This document shows positions 6,504 to 20,300 of a stretch of DNA of 51,841 bases, piece after piece. A program made the position numbers and the translations under genes. This stretch comes from Flavobacterium sp. (lineage in GTDB: Bacteria; Bacteroidota; Bacteroidia; Flavobacteriales; Flavobacteriaceae), in NCBI RefSeq assembly GCF_024642105.1, contig NZ_JAHEBT010000058.1, positions 1-51,841 on the forward strand, given 5' to 3'. The notes under the pieces were generated by a model. That model was not told the origin of the DNA. It saw only the letters and a program-made list of their open reading frames with translations, and ran no database searches. Positions within the stretch are counted from its first letter, which is position 1. Each line of letters opens with the position of its first letter.

Positions 6504-8084
6504 ATGAGTACAATTCCTCAAGAATTTCAAATTACTTCGACCTTAGCTCAAGATACCTATCTAGTTAATGGCGAATTAAAAAAATGGACTGGAGTAACCA
6601 CACCGGTTTATTCGACTATATCTTCTACGGCAAATTATGCGCCTACTTTGTTAGGAACGATTCCGGCTATGGGAGAAAAAGAAGCGTTGGAAGCCGTTGA
6701 ATCGGCTGATTTAGCGTTCAACAATGGTCAAGGTTTGTGGCCTACTATGAAAGTGGTCGATCGCATTAAGTGCATGGAAGATTTTGTGACCAAAATGAAA
6801 GAAACTCGTGCCGAAGTAGTCAAACTATTGATGTGGGAGATTGGAAAAGCCCTTGGCGATTCTGAAAAAGAATTTGACAGAACGGTGGAGTACATTTATG
6901 ACACGATTGATAGTTTGAAAGAGCTAAACAGTAGAAGTGCTCATTTTAGTAAAGTACAAGGTATTCACGCGATGGTGCGTAGAGGGCCGTTAGGAGTAGT
7001 ATTGTGTCTTGGACCGTACAACTATCCTTTGAATGAAACGTTTTCTTTGTTGATTCCGGCTTTGATTATGGGGAATCCGGTAGTTTTTAAACCTGCTAAA
7101 CATGGCGTATTATTGTTATCTCCGCTATTGGAAGCGTTTAGAAGTAGTTTCCCAAAAGGGGCTATCAATATTATTTACGGTAGAGGTAGAGAGGTGGCTT
7201 CGCCAATTATGAAATCAGGTAAGGTAGGTGTTTTGGCTTTGATTGGAAACAGTAAGTCGGCCATTGCTTTGCAAGACCAACACCCAAATAAAAACAGATT
7301 GCGTTTGATTTTAGGATTAGAAGCAAAAAATCCAGCGATTATTTTGCCAGACGCTGATTTGGATTTGGCTATCCAAGAATGTATTACTGGTTCGTTGTCT
7401 TTCAACGGTCAGCGTTGTACAGCATTGAAGGTATTGTATGTTCACGAATCGATTGCGCAAGAGTTCAATACTCGTTTTGCGGCTAAAGTAGATGCTTTGG
7501 CTTTTGGTAATCCGTGGGAAAAAGGAGTGATGTTAACGCCACTTCCAGAGAAAGAAAAACCAGCGTATATTCAAGAATTAATTGACGATGCGAAAGCTAA
7601 CGGCGCTCAAATTTTGAATGCCAAAGGAGGAGAACATAGCGATAACTTTATATTTCCAGCGGTTTTATATCCTGTAAACAAAAATATGCGTGTGTACCAC
7701 GAGGAGCAGTTTGGTCCAGTAGTGCCAGTAATTTCGTTCAAAGATATTCAAGAGCCATTGAACGATATGGCTGAATCCAATTACGGACAACAAGTGAGTT
7801 TGTTTGGAAAAGACATCAAAACGATTGCACCACTAATTGATACTTTGGTGAATTTGGTGTGTCGAGTTAACTTGAACAGTTCGTGTCAAAGAGGACCAGA
7901 CGTATTCCCATTTACAGGTCGTAAAGACTCTGCGGTAGGTACTTTGAGTATTCACGATGCGTTGCGTTCGTTTTCGATTAGAACCTTTGTTGCTTCCAAA
8001 GACAATGCATATAACAATGAAATCTTGCAAGAATTATTGAATAGCAAGGAGTCTAACTTCATCAATACAGACTATATTTTGTAG
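6504..8084 (+). CDS. gapN: NADP-dependent glyceraldehyde-3-phosphate dehydrogenase, aldehyde dehydrogenase family
   Basis: 526 residues, an aldehyde dehydrogenase superfamily protein of the non-phosphorylating GAPDH type, which would oxidise glyceraldehyde 3-phosphate to 3-phosphoglycerate with formation of NADPH. Catalytic C305 is in [10 protein letters not shown]. Coenzyme-domain marks include [10 protein letters not shown] (near 172), VVFKPAKHG (near 195) and [10 protein letters not shown] near 400. The usual general-base motif LELGGK reads LGLEAK (E273), so the glutamate is displaced by two positions relative to most aldehyde dehydrogenases. A strong terminator follows at 8103-8139. The family is certain; glyceraldehyde-3-phosphate as substrate rests on resemblance to the Bacteroidota group annotated as GapN. 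Confidence 0.85.
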   Translation: MSTIPQEFQITSTLAQDTYLVNGELKKWTGVTTPVYSTISSTANYAPTLLGTIPAMGEKEALEAVESADLAFNNGQGLWPTMKVVDRIKCMEDFVTKMKETRAEVVKLLMWEIGKALGDSEKEFDRTVEYIYDTIDSLKELNSRSAHFSKVQGIHAMVRRGPLGVVLCLGPYNYPLNETFSLLIPALIMGNPVVFKPAKHGVLLLSPLLEAFRSSFPKGAINIIYGRGREVASPIMKSGKVGVLALIGNSKSAIALQDQHPNKNRLRLILGLEAKNPAIILPDADLDLAIQECITGSLSFNGQRCTALKVLYVHESIAQEFNTRFAAKVDALAFGNPWEKGVMLTPLPEKEKPAYIQELIDDAKANGAQILNAKGGEHSDNFIFPAVLYPVNKNMRVYHEEQFGPVVPVISFKDIQEPLNDMAESNYGQQVSLFGKDIKTIAPLIDTLVNLVCRVNLNSSCQRGPDVFPFTGRKDSAVGTLSIHDALRSFSIRTFVASKDNAYNNEILQELLNSKESNFINTDYIL

Positions 8085-8102
8085 TCTGATTTTTTCATAT
8101 TT

Positions 8103-8139
8103 AAAGCGTCTTATTTGTAAGAATAAGACGCTTTTTTTA
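8103..8139 (+). terminator. Rho-independent terminator after gapN
   Basis: AAGCGTCTTATT (8104-8115) and AATAAGACGCTT (8122-8133) form a perfect 12-bp stem with a 6-nt loop, followed by a run of T. It closes the rhodanese-gapN unit. Confidence 0.92.
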
Positions 8140-8386
8140 TTCAAAGTTATTAACAAAAAATTGTTAAAAACTTTAATTTATACGTACTATTTTTTTAATC
8201 AATGGTAAAAATAAGCATAGTGTCGTAGGTTGTAAGTAATTTAGTTTAATTATAGTGTTTGGAGTCTAGAGTTGAAGTGGTATTTAGTTCTGAAATCAGG
8301 GCTTGTGTTATTTTATATTTAGGTATTAAACATATAATTATAGAAGAAAAAATTAAGAATATTACTTTCTTCTTTAAAATTAAATT
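8140..8386. other. Leader region of the giant adhesin gene
   Basis: About 250 bp, A/T-rich, no supportable coding frame or RNA. It should carry the adhesin promoter. No exact TAnnTTTG box is visible, so the promoter is unassigned. Confidence 0.4.
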
Positions 8387-11300
8387 ATGAAAAATAGTAT
8401 GAAAAATTCCCACTTGTTTCAATCTGTTATAATTGCGCTATGTCTGTTAGTAGGTGTTTCTTCTTTTTCAAAGGAGTTAGATGTAAAAACAGATACTACC
8501 ATAGGTGCTGCTATAGTTACTCCAACGGTTTCTTCTTTTTCTCCTTCAGAAGGGTATGCAGGAACTATAGTGACTGTTACAGGAACTGATTTTACATCTA
8601 CTTCTATTGTTAAAATTGGTACGACAACTATTCCGAGTACTAACATAACATTTGTTTCGAATACAGAATTGCAAGTAGTTGTTCCTTGTAATATTAGTTC
8701 GGGAGTAATAGATGTTGATGGTGGGGTATCTACTTCTTTTTTTACTTATAAGACGGCTTCAATAACAACTTCTTTCCCTGATTTATCATATTGTGTAGGA
8801 ACATCAGTTCCTGTAGTTAATGTATCGGGAAGTCCATCGGGGGGTGTTTTTTCTTGGACAAATACAAATTCAAATATAGGATTGGCTACAAGTGGGACAG
8901 GAGCTATTTCTACTTTTACAGCAACTAATACCACCTCAGAACCTATCTCAGGAACTATTGAAATAACTCCTTCTATCAATGGGTGTGTTGGAATTTCAAA
9001 AATATATACTATAACGATTAATCCTAAACCAGTTGCCAACTCCATTACTGATTTAGTGGTATGTGAAGGAACTAATGTAAGTGGTATTGTTTTGACTGCA
9101 GCTTCTCCTTTGAATGGCTCTGGGACTTCATTTACTTGGACTTCTTCTAATTCGAGTGCAATAGGATTAAGTCAATCTAGTGGAAATACGTCTCCAATAC
9201 CTACTTTCACCGCAAATAATTTAACTAATAGTGTGGTTTCTTCTGTATTTACAGTGACGCCAACATATCAAGGTTGCGTGGGTAATTCAGTACAATTTAC
9301 AGTAAGTGTTCAACCAGAGAGTGTTGCAGGAACAATTTCAGGGCCGAGCACGACTTGTTTTGGAACTGCCCCAGGAGTACTTACTTTAAATAACAGCGTT
9401 GGTTCAGTTGTTAAATGGCAATCGTCATCCAATAATTCAACCTGGACTGATATTAGTGTATCATCAAATACGTATACTCCAGGAATTTTGACCGCTAATA
9501 CTTATTTTAGAGCGGTGGTAAAAAGCGGTAATTGTTCAGAAGTGTATACACCATCGGTGTTAATTACTGTCAATGCGTTGCCTGTAGTTAATGCAGGTTT
9601 GGATCAAACAATTTGCTCTGGTAGTTCCGTTACATTAGTAGGAAGTGGAGCTACTACTTACACTTGGAATAATGGAGTTGTAAACAATGTTACTTTTGTT
9701 CCTTCGTCTACGACTACGTATACACTAACAGGTGTGGGAACTAATGGTTGTTCAGCAACTGATCAAGTAGTAGTAACTGTAAATCCAATCCCGGCAGCAC
9801 CTACAGCAAGTTCTCAAACTTTTTTAACTTCTCAAAATAAAACAGTTGTGGACTTGGTAATTACAAGTGCAGGAGCACCAGTTTGGTACAATTCAGCCTC
9901 AGGAGGGGCGCTTTATGCAAGTTCGGCATTATTGACTACAGGGACCTACTATGCTGCTCAAAAAGTCAATGGTTGTGAAAGTACAGCTAGAACTGCCGTT
10001 ACTGTTTCAGTTTTTTCAGATTCAGTGGGTGGTAGTGTTTCGGGGTCAACTACAGTTTGTAGTGGTGCCAATTCTACTGTTTTAACAATTTCGGGCTACA
10101 CAGGAAGTATAAAAAGATGGCAATCATCTACAGTAAGTGATTTTTCGGCTAATGTTACAGATATTACTGTTGTGAGTGCTAATTATACGGTAACAAATTT
10201 AACTAGCCCATTGTATTTTAGAGCCGTTGTACAAAGCGGGACTACAACAGAAGCTTTTTCTTCGCCTGCTTTTATAGACGTAACAGCACCATCAAATGGA
10301 GGAGTATTAACAGCAACTAACTCAAGTGTGTGTAAGGGAATTTCAGGAGGTTTGTTAACGCTTGGTAGCGAAGTAGGAAATGTTGTTAATTGGCAGCAAT
10401 CCATTAATAACGGAGCTACTTGGGTTGATATTCCTAATACTTCAACCAATTATAATGCACCTGCACTTACTGATACTACTCAATATAGAGTAGAAGTTAA
10501 AAACGGAATTTGTTCTTCTTCGTTTTCTAATGTTGTTACTATTGTAGTAAAAGATACTCCAACGGTGACCGACATACCTAATCAATCTATTTGTTTAGGG
10601 AGTACCAAAACTTTTGGAGACGTATTTGTTGCAGGTAATACTTATTCTTTAACTTCTGATTTGGGTTTTTCTAGTGCTACGAATCAATCAACTATTTTAT
10701 TTAATACACTAGGAACTCAAGTTTTTACCTACATCGTAACAAACACCGCCTCTGGTTGTACTACTCAAGATCAATTTGAGGTAACTACAAATCCGCTTCC
10801 TACTGCAACAGTTATTGCTAATACAACAATTTGTCAAGGTACTTCTATTGCAATTGGTGGTACTTCAGTACTTGGATCAACCTATTCTTGGAGTAGCAAT
10901 CCGATAGGGTTTAGTTCAACAAATTCAAATCCAACAGTTTCTCCAACTGTAACCACTACTTATACTCTTGAAGAGACTATATCAGCTACATCATGTAGGA
11001 AAGTGAATGCTGTAGTGGTTACGGTTCAAACTCCACCAGTAGTAACTATTGTTGGAGCTCCACAATACCATGTGTGTGAAACGACTAATCAAATTCAGTT
11101 ACAATCCTCAGTATCTAATTATACTACTTCATCAATAGTATGGTCAAAAGTGATAGGAACAGGAAGTTTTGATTTTACTAATATTTTAAATCCAAAATAT
11201 ACACCAAGTATTTCTGATATAGCAGCTGGTTCAGTAAAATTACGAATAACAGTAACAGGTTTAGGAGCTTGTACTCAAACGTACTCAGAAGATTTAGTGA

Positions 11301-14300
11301 TTATTATTGATAAAAAGCCAATTGCAAATGCAGGTCTGGATGTAGCTACATGTGGAACAAGCCCAATTCAGTTAGATGGTTCAGTATCACAAAATGCATT
11401 CAATTATATTTGGACTTTGCCTACCAATGTAACAGGAACTTTAAATACTTCTGATCCAGCAAAACCTATTTATACCCCAAGCACAGCAGATGTTTCATAT
11501 TCTGGGCCTATTACTATTACTTTAGAAGCCACCTCTAATTCAACTTGCGCAAGCACATTTGATACTGTAGATGTTTTAATCACTCCAGCACCTGTGGTCA
11601 ATGCGGGACCGCCAACAACGAGTATTTGTGAAGGATCGAACTATATTGTTCCATCAGGTTCTGCTTCTGTTCAAAATGTAGATGCCAATACTATCATTTG
11701 GACCAAAGGAACAGGAGATGGTACTTTGGTTAGTGCAACTTCGTTAACGCCAACCTATATTCCGGGGCCTAATGATATTGCAACAGGTTCAGTAACGCTA
11801 AAGTTAAGTGCATCAGGAAATAATGCCTGTTCAACACCTGTATCAGATAATCTTATTTTGAATATTATCAAAGAGCCTGTTGTAAATGCAGGTGCTGATA
11901 TTACGGTTTGTGAAGGTTCTATAAATGTAGCGGCTTCGATACAAAATCCAGGAACAATTCAATGGACCACTTCTGGAGGAGGATATTTTATTGATCCAAC
12001 AGCAAGTAGCCCAATTTATATACCGAGTAATTCAGATTTAAATTCTACAGTTACTTTGACTGTAACAGTGACCCCATTAAGTCCTTGTGGGACAACTAAA
12101 TCAGATAGTGTTTTGTATCGAATTAATGCTAAGCCTACTGTTGTAGCAGGTGGTGATGTAACAATTTGTCAAACAACTCCCACTTATCAATTACAATCTA
12201 CAGTTACCAACTCTTCTTCTATAACTTGGACATCAACGGGTTCAGGTACTTTTGATAATATTCATAATGAAGACCCAGTTTATACTTTAAGTCCCAATGA
12301 TATAGTGAATGGTTCGGTTACTTTTACCGTTACTACAACTCAAGCAGGATGTACCAATGCCCAAGATACAATGGTATTGACGATTCAAAAAAATCCAGTG
12401 GCTAATGCTGGCTTAGCTCAGGTGATTTGTCAAGGGGACTCAGTAGTATTACCAGGTTCTGCGACTAATGCAAGTTCAGTTAACTGGGTTAGAAGTGGAG
12501 GGACGGGTTCTTTTATCAATGATAATACGACTAACCCTACTTATACTTCTACAGGAAGTGAGTCAGGAGTTATTTATTTGACCCTTGAAGCTAATGCAAT
12601 TGCGCCTTGTACTATTTCATCAAGTTCGGAAACTACTATTACCATAGTTCCTAAACCAACTGCCGATGCAGGAAGTAATGCACAAATTTGTGAAGGAGAA
12701 ACGTATACAATTAATAATGCAAATGCAACTAATTATGTAGGTTTGCAATGGTCAACCAATGGAGATGGAACTTTTACAGGAGGGAATACATTGACGCCAA
12801 CTTATACCCCTGGTGTAAGCGATAAAAGCAATGGTTCAGTGGTATTAACTTTAGTAGCTACTAAAAACTTCCCTTGCAATGCCAATGCTGTAGATCAAAT
12901 GACTTTAGTAATCAATAAAATACCATCGATTACAGTTATTAATCCAGATGTGAATCTATGTGTGAATAGTGGACCATATACTATTACAGGAGTAGTTCCC
13001 GTTGATTATGATACATTATCATGGACTACAACTGGTACGGGGACATTTTCGTCAACTACTACAGCGACACCAATATATTCACCTTCAGCAGCAGATTATA
13101 CTTTAGGAACAGTAAAATTAAAGTTAACAGCTTCTAGAAATCCGTTGAATTGTAATTCTTCGACATTCAAAGAAATTACACTCCATTTTATATCAAAACC
13201 TACTGTAGATGCGGGGCCTCTTACTGCTGAAATTTGTCAAGGATTTTCATATGTAACTAATAGTGCTACGGCTAGTAATTATTCTAATGTTACTTGGTCA
13301 ACATCAGGAACAGGAACGTTCATTAATGCAACTACTTTATTAGCTAGTTATACTCCTTCAGCTTCTGATTATAATGCTGGATTTGTTATTTTGACTTTAT
13401 CAGCAAATCCAATAGCACCTTGTTCAGGACCAATCACTGATACTATTCGATTAAATTTACAAAAAACACCGGTAATTACTGTTCCAGCCGACACATCAAT
13501 TTGTGTGAATCAAAACACGTTTAGCATAGGAGGGGTTTCAATTTCTCCTGCAGATGCTTACGATACGAATTCAATTGTATGGACTACAACAGGTACTGGA
13601 ACTTTCTCACCTTCGGGAGATGCTTTGAATCCAATTTATAATCCTTCTACGGATGATATAGCTGCTGGTTTTGTAAATTTAAAAATTACAGTAAATCCAA
13701 TTGCTCCTTGCGTAACTTCGGTATCCAACACATTCAAATTGTCGTTCCAAAAACTACCAGTAGCAACTGCAGGAGCTAATTTAACAAGATGTGCCTTGCC
13801 TTTTCAAATTACTTCAGCTACAGCTGATTTGACTACCGTTAATAATTTAGTTTGGACAACAAATGGTACAGGAACTTTTGATTATTCTAATATTATCGAT
13901 CCTATTTATACACCTAGTGCTGCCGATATTTTAAGTGGTTCGGTGATTTTAACATTAACAGCGAATCCAATTGCTCCTTGTGCAATACCATCGGTGAGCA
14001 ATTTTACACTAACCTTAATCAAATCTCCAATTGTAAATGTAGTAACACCACAAGCTACTATTTGTGAAGATGCTAATAATATTTTGGTATCTGGAACAAC
14101 AGTTGCTAATGTTGCTTCTTATAATTGGACTTCTACCACAGGAACCATAATATCCAATTCGACTTCGTTAACACCTTTAGTAACACCAAGTGCAATTGAC
14201 ATTAGTAACGGTTATATCGATGTAACTATTACTGCAATTCCGAATGCGCCTTGTAGTTCATCGGTTTCAAAAACAGTACGTATTCCTATTCAGAAGAAAC

Positions 14301-17300
14301 CGATTTTGAGTGCAGGAGCTTCTCAAACTATTTGCGAGGGTAGCGTAATTACAACTTCGGATGCTGTGACTACTCAAGTAACCAATTTAAAATGGACTAA
14401 AAATGGGGGGGATGGAAGTTTTTCTACTTCGGATACAAGTCGTGTTGTAGAATATATTCCTGGACCAAATGAAATTGCAACAGGCAAAGTGGTATTGACT
14501 TTGACAGGAGATGCTATAGCTCCTTGTTCAGGAACTATTTCGAATACTGTTGAGCATTTGATAACTAAAAACCCTGTAATTACGGTAAACCCAACCGAGG
14601 TTACTATTTGCGAAACAGACACGTATCAAGTACCATTGAGTCAGATTAATGTGATTAATCCAACTTCAGTAGCTTCTGTTCAATGGACAACTACGAATCC
14701 AAGTTCTTTAACAGGAAGTACTACATTTACACCAACATACAGACCTACTCCTGCAGACGTTGTTGCGGGTTATGCCAATTTAGTATTGACAGTAACTCCT
14801 ATTGCTCCTTGTGCTACACCTATTGTTAAGACTATTAAAGTGAATATCACTAAAAAAGCTACGATTGATGCTACTCAAGCCAATTATACTTTTTGTGAAA
14901 ATACACCAAAACAGTTAACAGCTGATTTTGCTAATCACGATGCCGCTACAATTCAGTGGCGAATAGTTTCAGGATCGGGAACTTTATCGGGAACCAATAC
15001 GGCTACTCCAATCTATACTCCTGATGCTTTAAGTACAACTGTTATAATTGAAGCCAGTGTAGCTAGTAATTCGCCATGCAGTGTGATTACCACTTCTCAA
15101 TTTACTTTGAATGTGATTAAGAAGCCAATAGTAACTTTTGCAAAAACAACCGATACTATTTGTAACACTCAAACTTCGTATGCGCTAAATGGGAATTCTG
15201 TTGCTAATGTAACAACCAGTACCACTTATTTATGGACAACAACAGGAACGGGTACATTTGCTAACAATACAGCATTGGTAACCACTTATAATTTTTCGGC
15301 AGCTGATTTATTATCTAATTCAGTAACATTAAGATTATTAGCAAAATCAGATGTTTTATGTGCATTGACGGATTATAAAGAGATTGTTATAACTATTAAA
15401 CCCGCTCCAACGGTAAGTACAGTTCCTACTGAAACCATTTGTGAGGGAGTAGTGTTTACAGCTACAGCTATTGCTACGAATGAAAGTTCTGTGCTGTGGA
15501 CAACTGTTGGAACTTCCAATGGGACATTTACTAATGCAAATTCTGAAACAGCTTTATACACACCAGGCACTAATGATACCACTAGCTTTACATTACGATT
15601 CACAGCTATTGGCGACCCTGTTTGTGCTTCGGCTACCACTACAAAAACAGTTACTATTCAAAAACAACCAATAGTTGATGCAGGTATAGAAAATAGAAAT
15701 AATTGTTCCAACGAACCGTTTCAAATAACAGGAGTGACTGGACAAAATACAGGAACTATAACTTGGAGTTCAAACTCAAGTAGTGGTGTTAATAAAGGTA
15801 CTTTTAGTAATCCGTCTGTATTAAATCCAATATATACTCCTAGTGCTGCCGAAATTGCCGCAGGAACACCTATTACATTAACAGTTACAGTAGATGCTAT
15901 TTCTCCTTGTACTAATTCTGTTTCTGATTTTATTATTCTAAATTTAAATCCAAAACAGGTAGTCAATGCAGGATTAGACCAAACTATTTGCGAAGGCGCT
16001 ACTATAAGTTTGGTAGGAGCTGTAACACATACTTCGAGTGTAAATTGGACAAGTAGCTCGTCAGGAGCTTCTGGATTTGTTAATCCAAATTCGGCTACTA
16101 CAACGTACCAACCCAATGCTACAGATATTTTGAATGGAACAGTAACTTTGACGCTTCATGGGCTAAGTGATTCAAATTGTCCAGAAGTTGTGGATACAAT
16201 GGTAGTAACAATTGTTAAAAAACCAATTGCTAATGCTGGCGCCAATGTTACCATTTGCGAAGGAACATCTTATACGTTAGTTAATGGGGAAGCCTCAGCA
16301 CAAAATTATACAACGATTACTTGGACAGCAACAGGACCGGGAACTTTAGATTCGAGTACCATACATGGTTTAACGCCTACCTATAATCCTGCTCCAGGTC
16401 AGGTGGGTACAGTCACTTTAACAATGACAGCCTCAGGTTACAGTCAGTGTGGAACAAATGCTGTTACTACCAAAACTGTAACTATTATAGCAAAACCTTC
16501 TGTATCAGTTCCGAGTACAAGAACGATTTGTCAAGGTCAGGCATTGACATTGACAACAGCAGAAGTAACAGCTTCTGATTATACCGCCTTAAACTGGACA
16601 TCTTCAAACGGATTAGGAACGTTTGCTCCTAGTACTAGTTTGGCTACAGTCTATACACCTACAGCAACACAATCCGGGACCGTTAATTTAAGATTAACAG
16701 CGACTGCTTTGAATGCTGTTTGTGCCAATGCTTTTGCAGAAGTAGCTGTTACAGTTATTCCTAGTCCAATAGTTAACGCAGGAGTAGATGCTACTATTTG
16801 TCAAACAGCAACCCATACAATTTCAGGGGCTAGTGTACCACCGGGATCAGTATTTAATTGGACTATTAGTGGTCCAGCTAGTATTAGTCCAGGAACAGAA
16901 ACTACCCTTAATCCTGTTTTGGTCCCTAATGCAGGAGCATCAGGAACAGTAACATTGACTTTGACAGTTCAAGGTGGTACACAGTGTCCAACTCCTGTTT
17001 CAGACACCGTAACGTTAACAATTTTCCCTTCTCCATCAGTAGATGCAGGAACAAATCAAACAGTTTGTGAAGGAGTAGCTTTTGTTACTTTGAATGGAAC
17101 AGCAACGAATGGAATTAATTATACTTGGACAACTGATGGAGCAGGAACTATTCAAACAGGAACTAATCCATTACAAGCTAAATATATTCCAGATCCTATT
17201 GATTATGCTAATTCTTCGGGAGTTAATGTAATTACGATGTATTTGACTGCAGGAGGAACCAATGGTTGTTCTCAAGTTGTAGATTCTATGACAATTACTT

Positions 17301-20300
17301 TATACTCTAAACCCAAAGTTTTTGCTGGAATTGATCAAACAGTTTGTCAAGGAACTACCGTTTCTTTAGGAACAGCTACCGCAAGTAATTTTAGTACCGT
17401 AACTTGGACTACATCGGGGAATGGTACTTTTGACTATTCAGGTTCTAATGGAGGAATAAAACCATCTTATATTTTAGGCTCAAATGATCTATCAACAGTT
17501 ACATTGACGATGTCTGCGATGCCAAATGCCAATTGCTCACAAGTTGCAGTTACAGATCAAGTTGTAATTACAGTTCATAAAAATCCTAGTATTGTAGCTT
17601 CTTCAACAGAAATTACAATGTGTGCCGAGACATTTACCTTACCAGATGTAATAACGGTAAATAATGCAAATTCTATTTTGTGGACAAATACCACAGGAAT
17701 GAGTACTGTTGGTACTATTATAAACGGAACTTCGGAAACTCCAATAGTAACGCCTACAACTGCTGAAATAGCAAATGGGTTTGTATTATTAACTGTAACA
17801 GCTCAGCCATTAAGTGGTTGTTCCACATCTGATTCAAAAGTAATTAAGGTAAACTTAGTACCTAAAGCTACAGCTAATGCAGGAACAGATGCAGTCTTTT
17901 GTCAAGGAACTCCAATAGTAGTTAATAGTAATGCTAGTGTAGCAAATACTACGAATTTTTATTGGACTGAAAATGGATCTGGTACAATTAAAGCTTCAAC
18001 ATTAAATACATTATTCCCAGAATATCTACCAGGATCTAATGAAACGGGAATGATTACGCTTACATTACACGCTTTAAATACGAATCCATGTATTAGTGAA
18101 GTTACAGATACTATGGTTGTGACTATCAATCCGCAGCCAACAGTTACTGCAGGACCAGATGCTACAATTTGTGAAACATCAACCTATAATTTAGTAAATG
18201 CCACGGCAGCAAATTATGATAATTTGGCTACTAATTTGGAATGGGTAGCCTATCAGGATAGTAACGGAACTACCTTGGCAACTGGAACATTCTCAAATGT
18301 ACATTCTGTGAATCCTACCTATGTGCCAAGTACTTCAGATATAGCTTCAGGGAAGGTATATTTGACTCTTAAAGTAGCTAGTACAAGTTGCGGAACATTA
18401 GTTGCAGATACAATGGAATTGACAATTGCTCAAGGAACAGGTGTAAATGCGGGTGTAAATGCTTCAATTTGCGAGGGCAGTACGTTTACATTGTCACAAG
18501 CAACAGCAGATAATGTTTCTGCCGTATCATGGACAAGTTCTCAAAATAGCAACGGAACTTCAAGCTCAACGTACCAATCGGGAGTATTCAGTGATTCGTC
18601 AATTTTAAAACCAGTATATACTCCAAGTACAGATGATAGTAATTTAGGGTATGTTTATTTGAATTTAACAGGATCGAGTAATTCAACTTGCCCTGCTAAT
18701 TCGAGTGTAATTCGTTTGGATATCGTTAAAAAACCTACAATATCTGCAAGTGATGTACAAATGTGCGTTAACAGTCCGCAGATTACTTTGAATGGGACAG
18801 CTTCTAACTATCAATCGGTAAATTGGAGTGTTCAAAGCGGTCCAGGAAGTATTATTGCTAATTCTACAAATCCTTTGAATCCTACATATAGTTCGGGATT
18901 ATCAGTAAATGAGCCTACGAGCAAAACGGCAGTTGTTCGACTTTATGTAACACCAAAAGCAGGATGTCCTTCCTCTGCTGCAGTTTATGAAGATGTCACA
19001 GTAAATATTCAAGCTTTGCCTACAGTTGAAGCAGGAGTAAGTGGATCAACTTGTTATATTGCAGGACAACCTATTGCAGCCTTCTCAATCACAGGAACGG
19101 ATGTTACCAACGGAGGTACTCAAAATTGGACAACTTCTGGAGCAGGAACATTTACTATAGGAAATCCTGTATTGTATAACTCATTTAGTAATAGTTGTAC
19201 CTCTGAAGTATTGACCTTAACAGTGAATGGAGTAGGAGCTTGTAGTACTAGCACAAAATCAGATTCAGTAACTTTGACAATCAATTGCTCTGCGCCTAAT
19301 TTAGGAACTATTTCGTCGAGTAATGGAAATACAATTTGTCAAAGTGAAACAGCTACAGTTACTTATACGGTTCCTGTAAATCCTAATGTGTTGACATACA
19401 ATTGGTCGATACCTTCTGGAGCTACTTTAGTTTCGGGACAAAATACAAACACGATAACTGTTCGTTATGGAATAGGTTCTTTGTCAGGAAATATTTCTGT
19501 GTATGGAGCAAATGGTTGTGGAAACGGATCAATTTCTACTTTCCCAATTACGGTGAATGCATTGCCAACAGCTACTTCAATTAGTGGACAACAGCAAGTT
19601 TGTGCGGGAACTTCGGGGATTGTGTATACAGCTTTGGCTGTGCCAAATGCGACAAGCTATACCTGGACTCTTCCAAACGGTAGTACTGTAACTACAGCTT
19701 CTAATACAATTACTATCAATTATCAAACGACTGATGTTTCAGGTAATTTAAGCGTAGTGGTTAATAATGCTTGTGGGGCAGGACCTATTTCGGCTAATTA
19801 TACAATTACGGTTGTTCCTAAACCTACTTTTACGAGTAATTTAACACCTGCGGCTATTTGTAGTGAATCAATATTCAATTATGTACCTACTTCATCAACT
19901 TCTGGTGTAACATTTTCTTGGACCAGAGCTACTCAAAGTGGTATTTCAAATCCAGCAACAACGGCTAATGGAAATATTAGTGAAGTATTAGTGAATACGA
20001 CATCAAATCCAATTAATGTAGTATATCAATATACAATTCAAGGAGCTGCGCCGAGTTCTTGCTCAAATGTGGCTACAGTAACGGTGGCAGTTAATCCTAC
20101 ACCTAACTTAACATCTTCTACTAATGTAGTGGCAATTTGTTCAGGAACTACATTTAGTTATACTCCAACAAGTACTGTTTCAGGAACAATATCTTGGACA
20201 CGAGCTGCAGTTGCAGGAATTTCTGAAGCAGCTACTTCTGGTACGGGTTCAATTAGTGAGATTCTAACAAACACCTCTTCTTCAACTAAAACGGTGGTTT

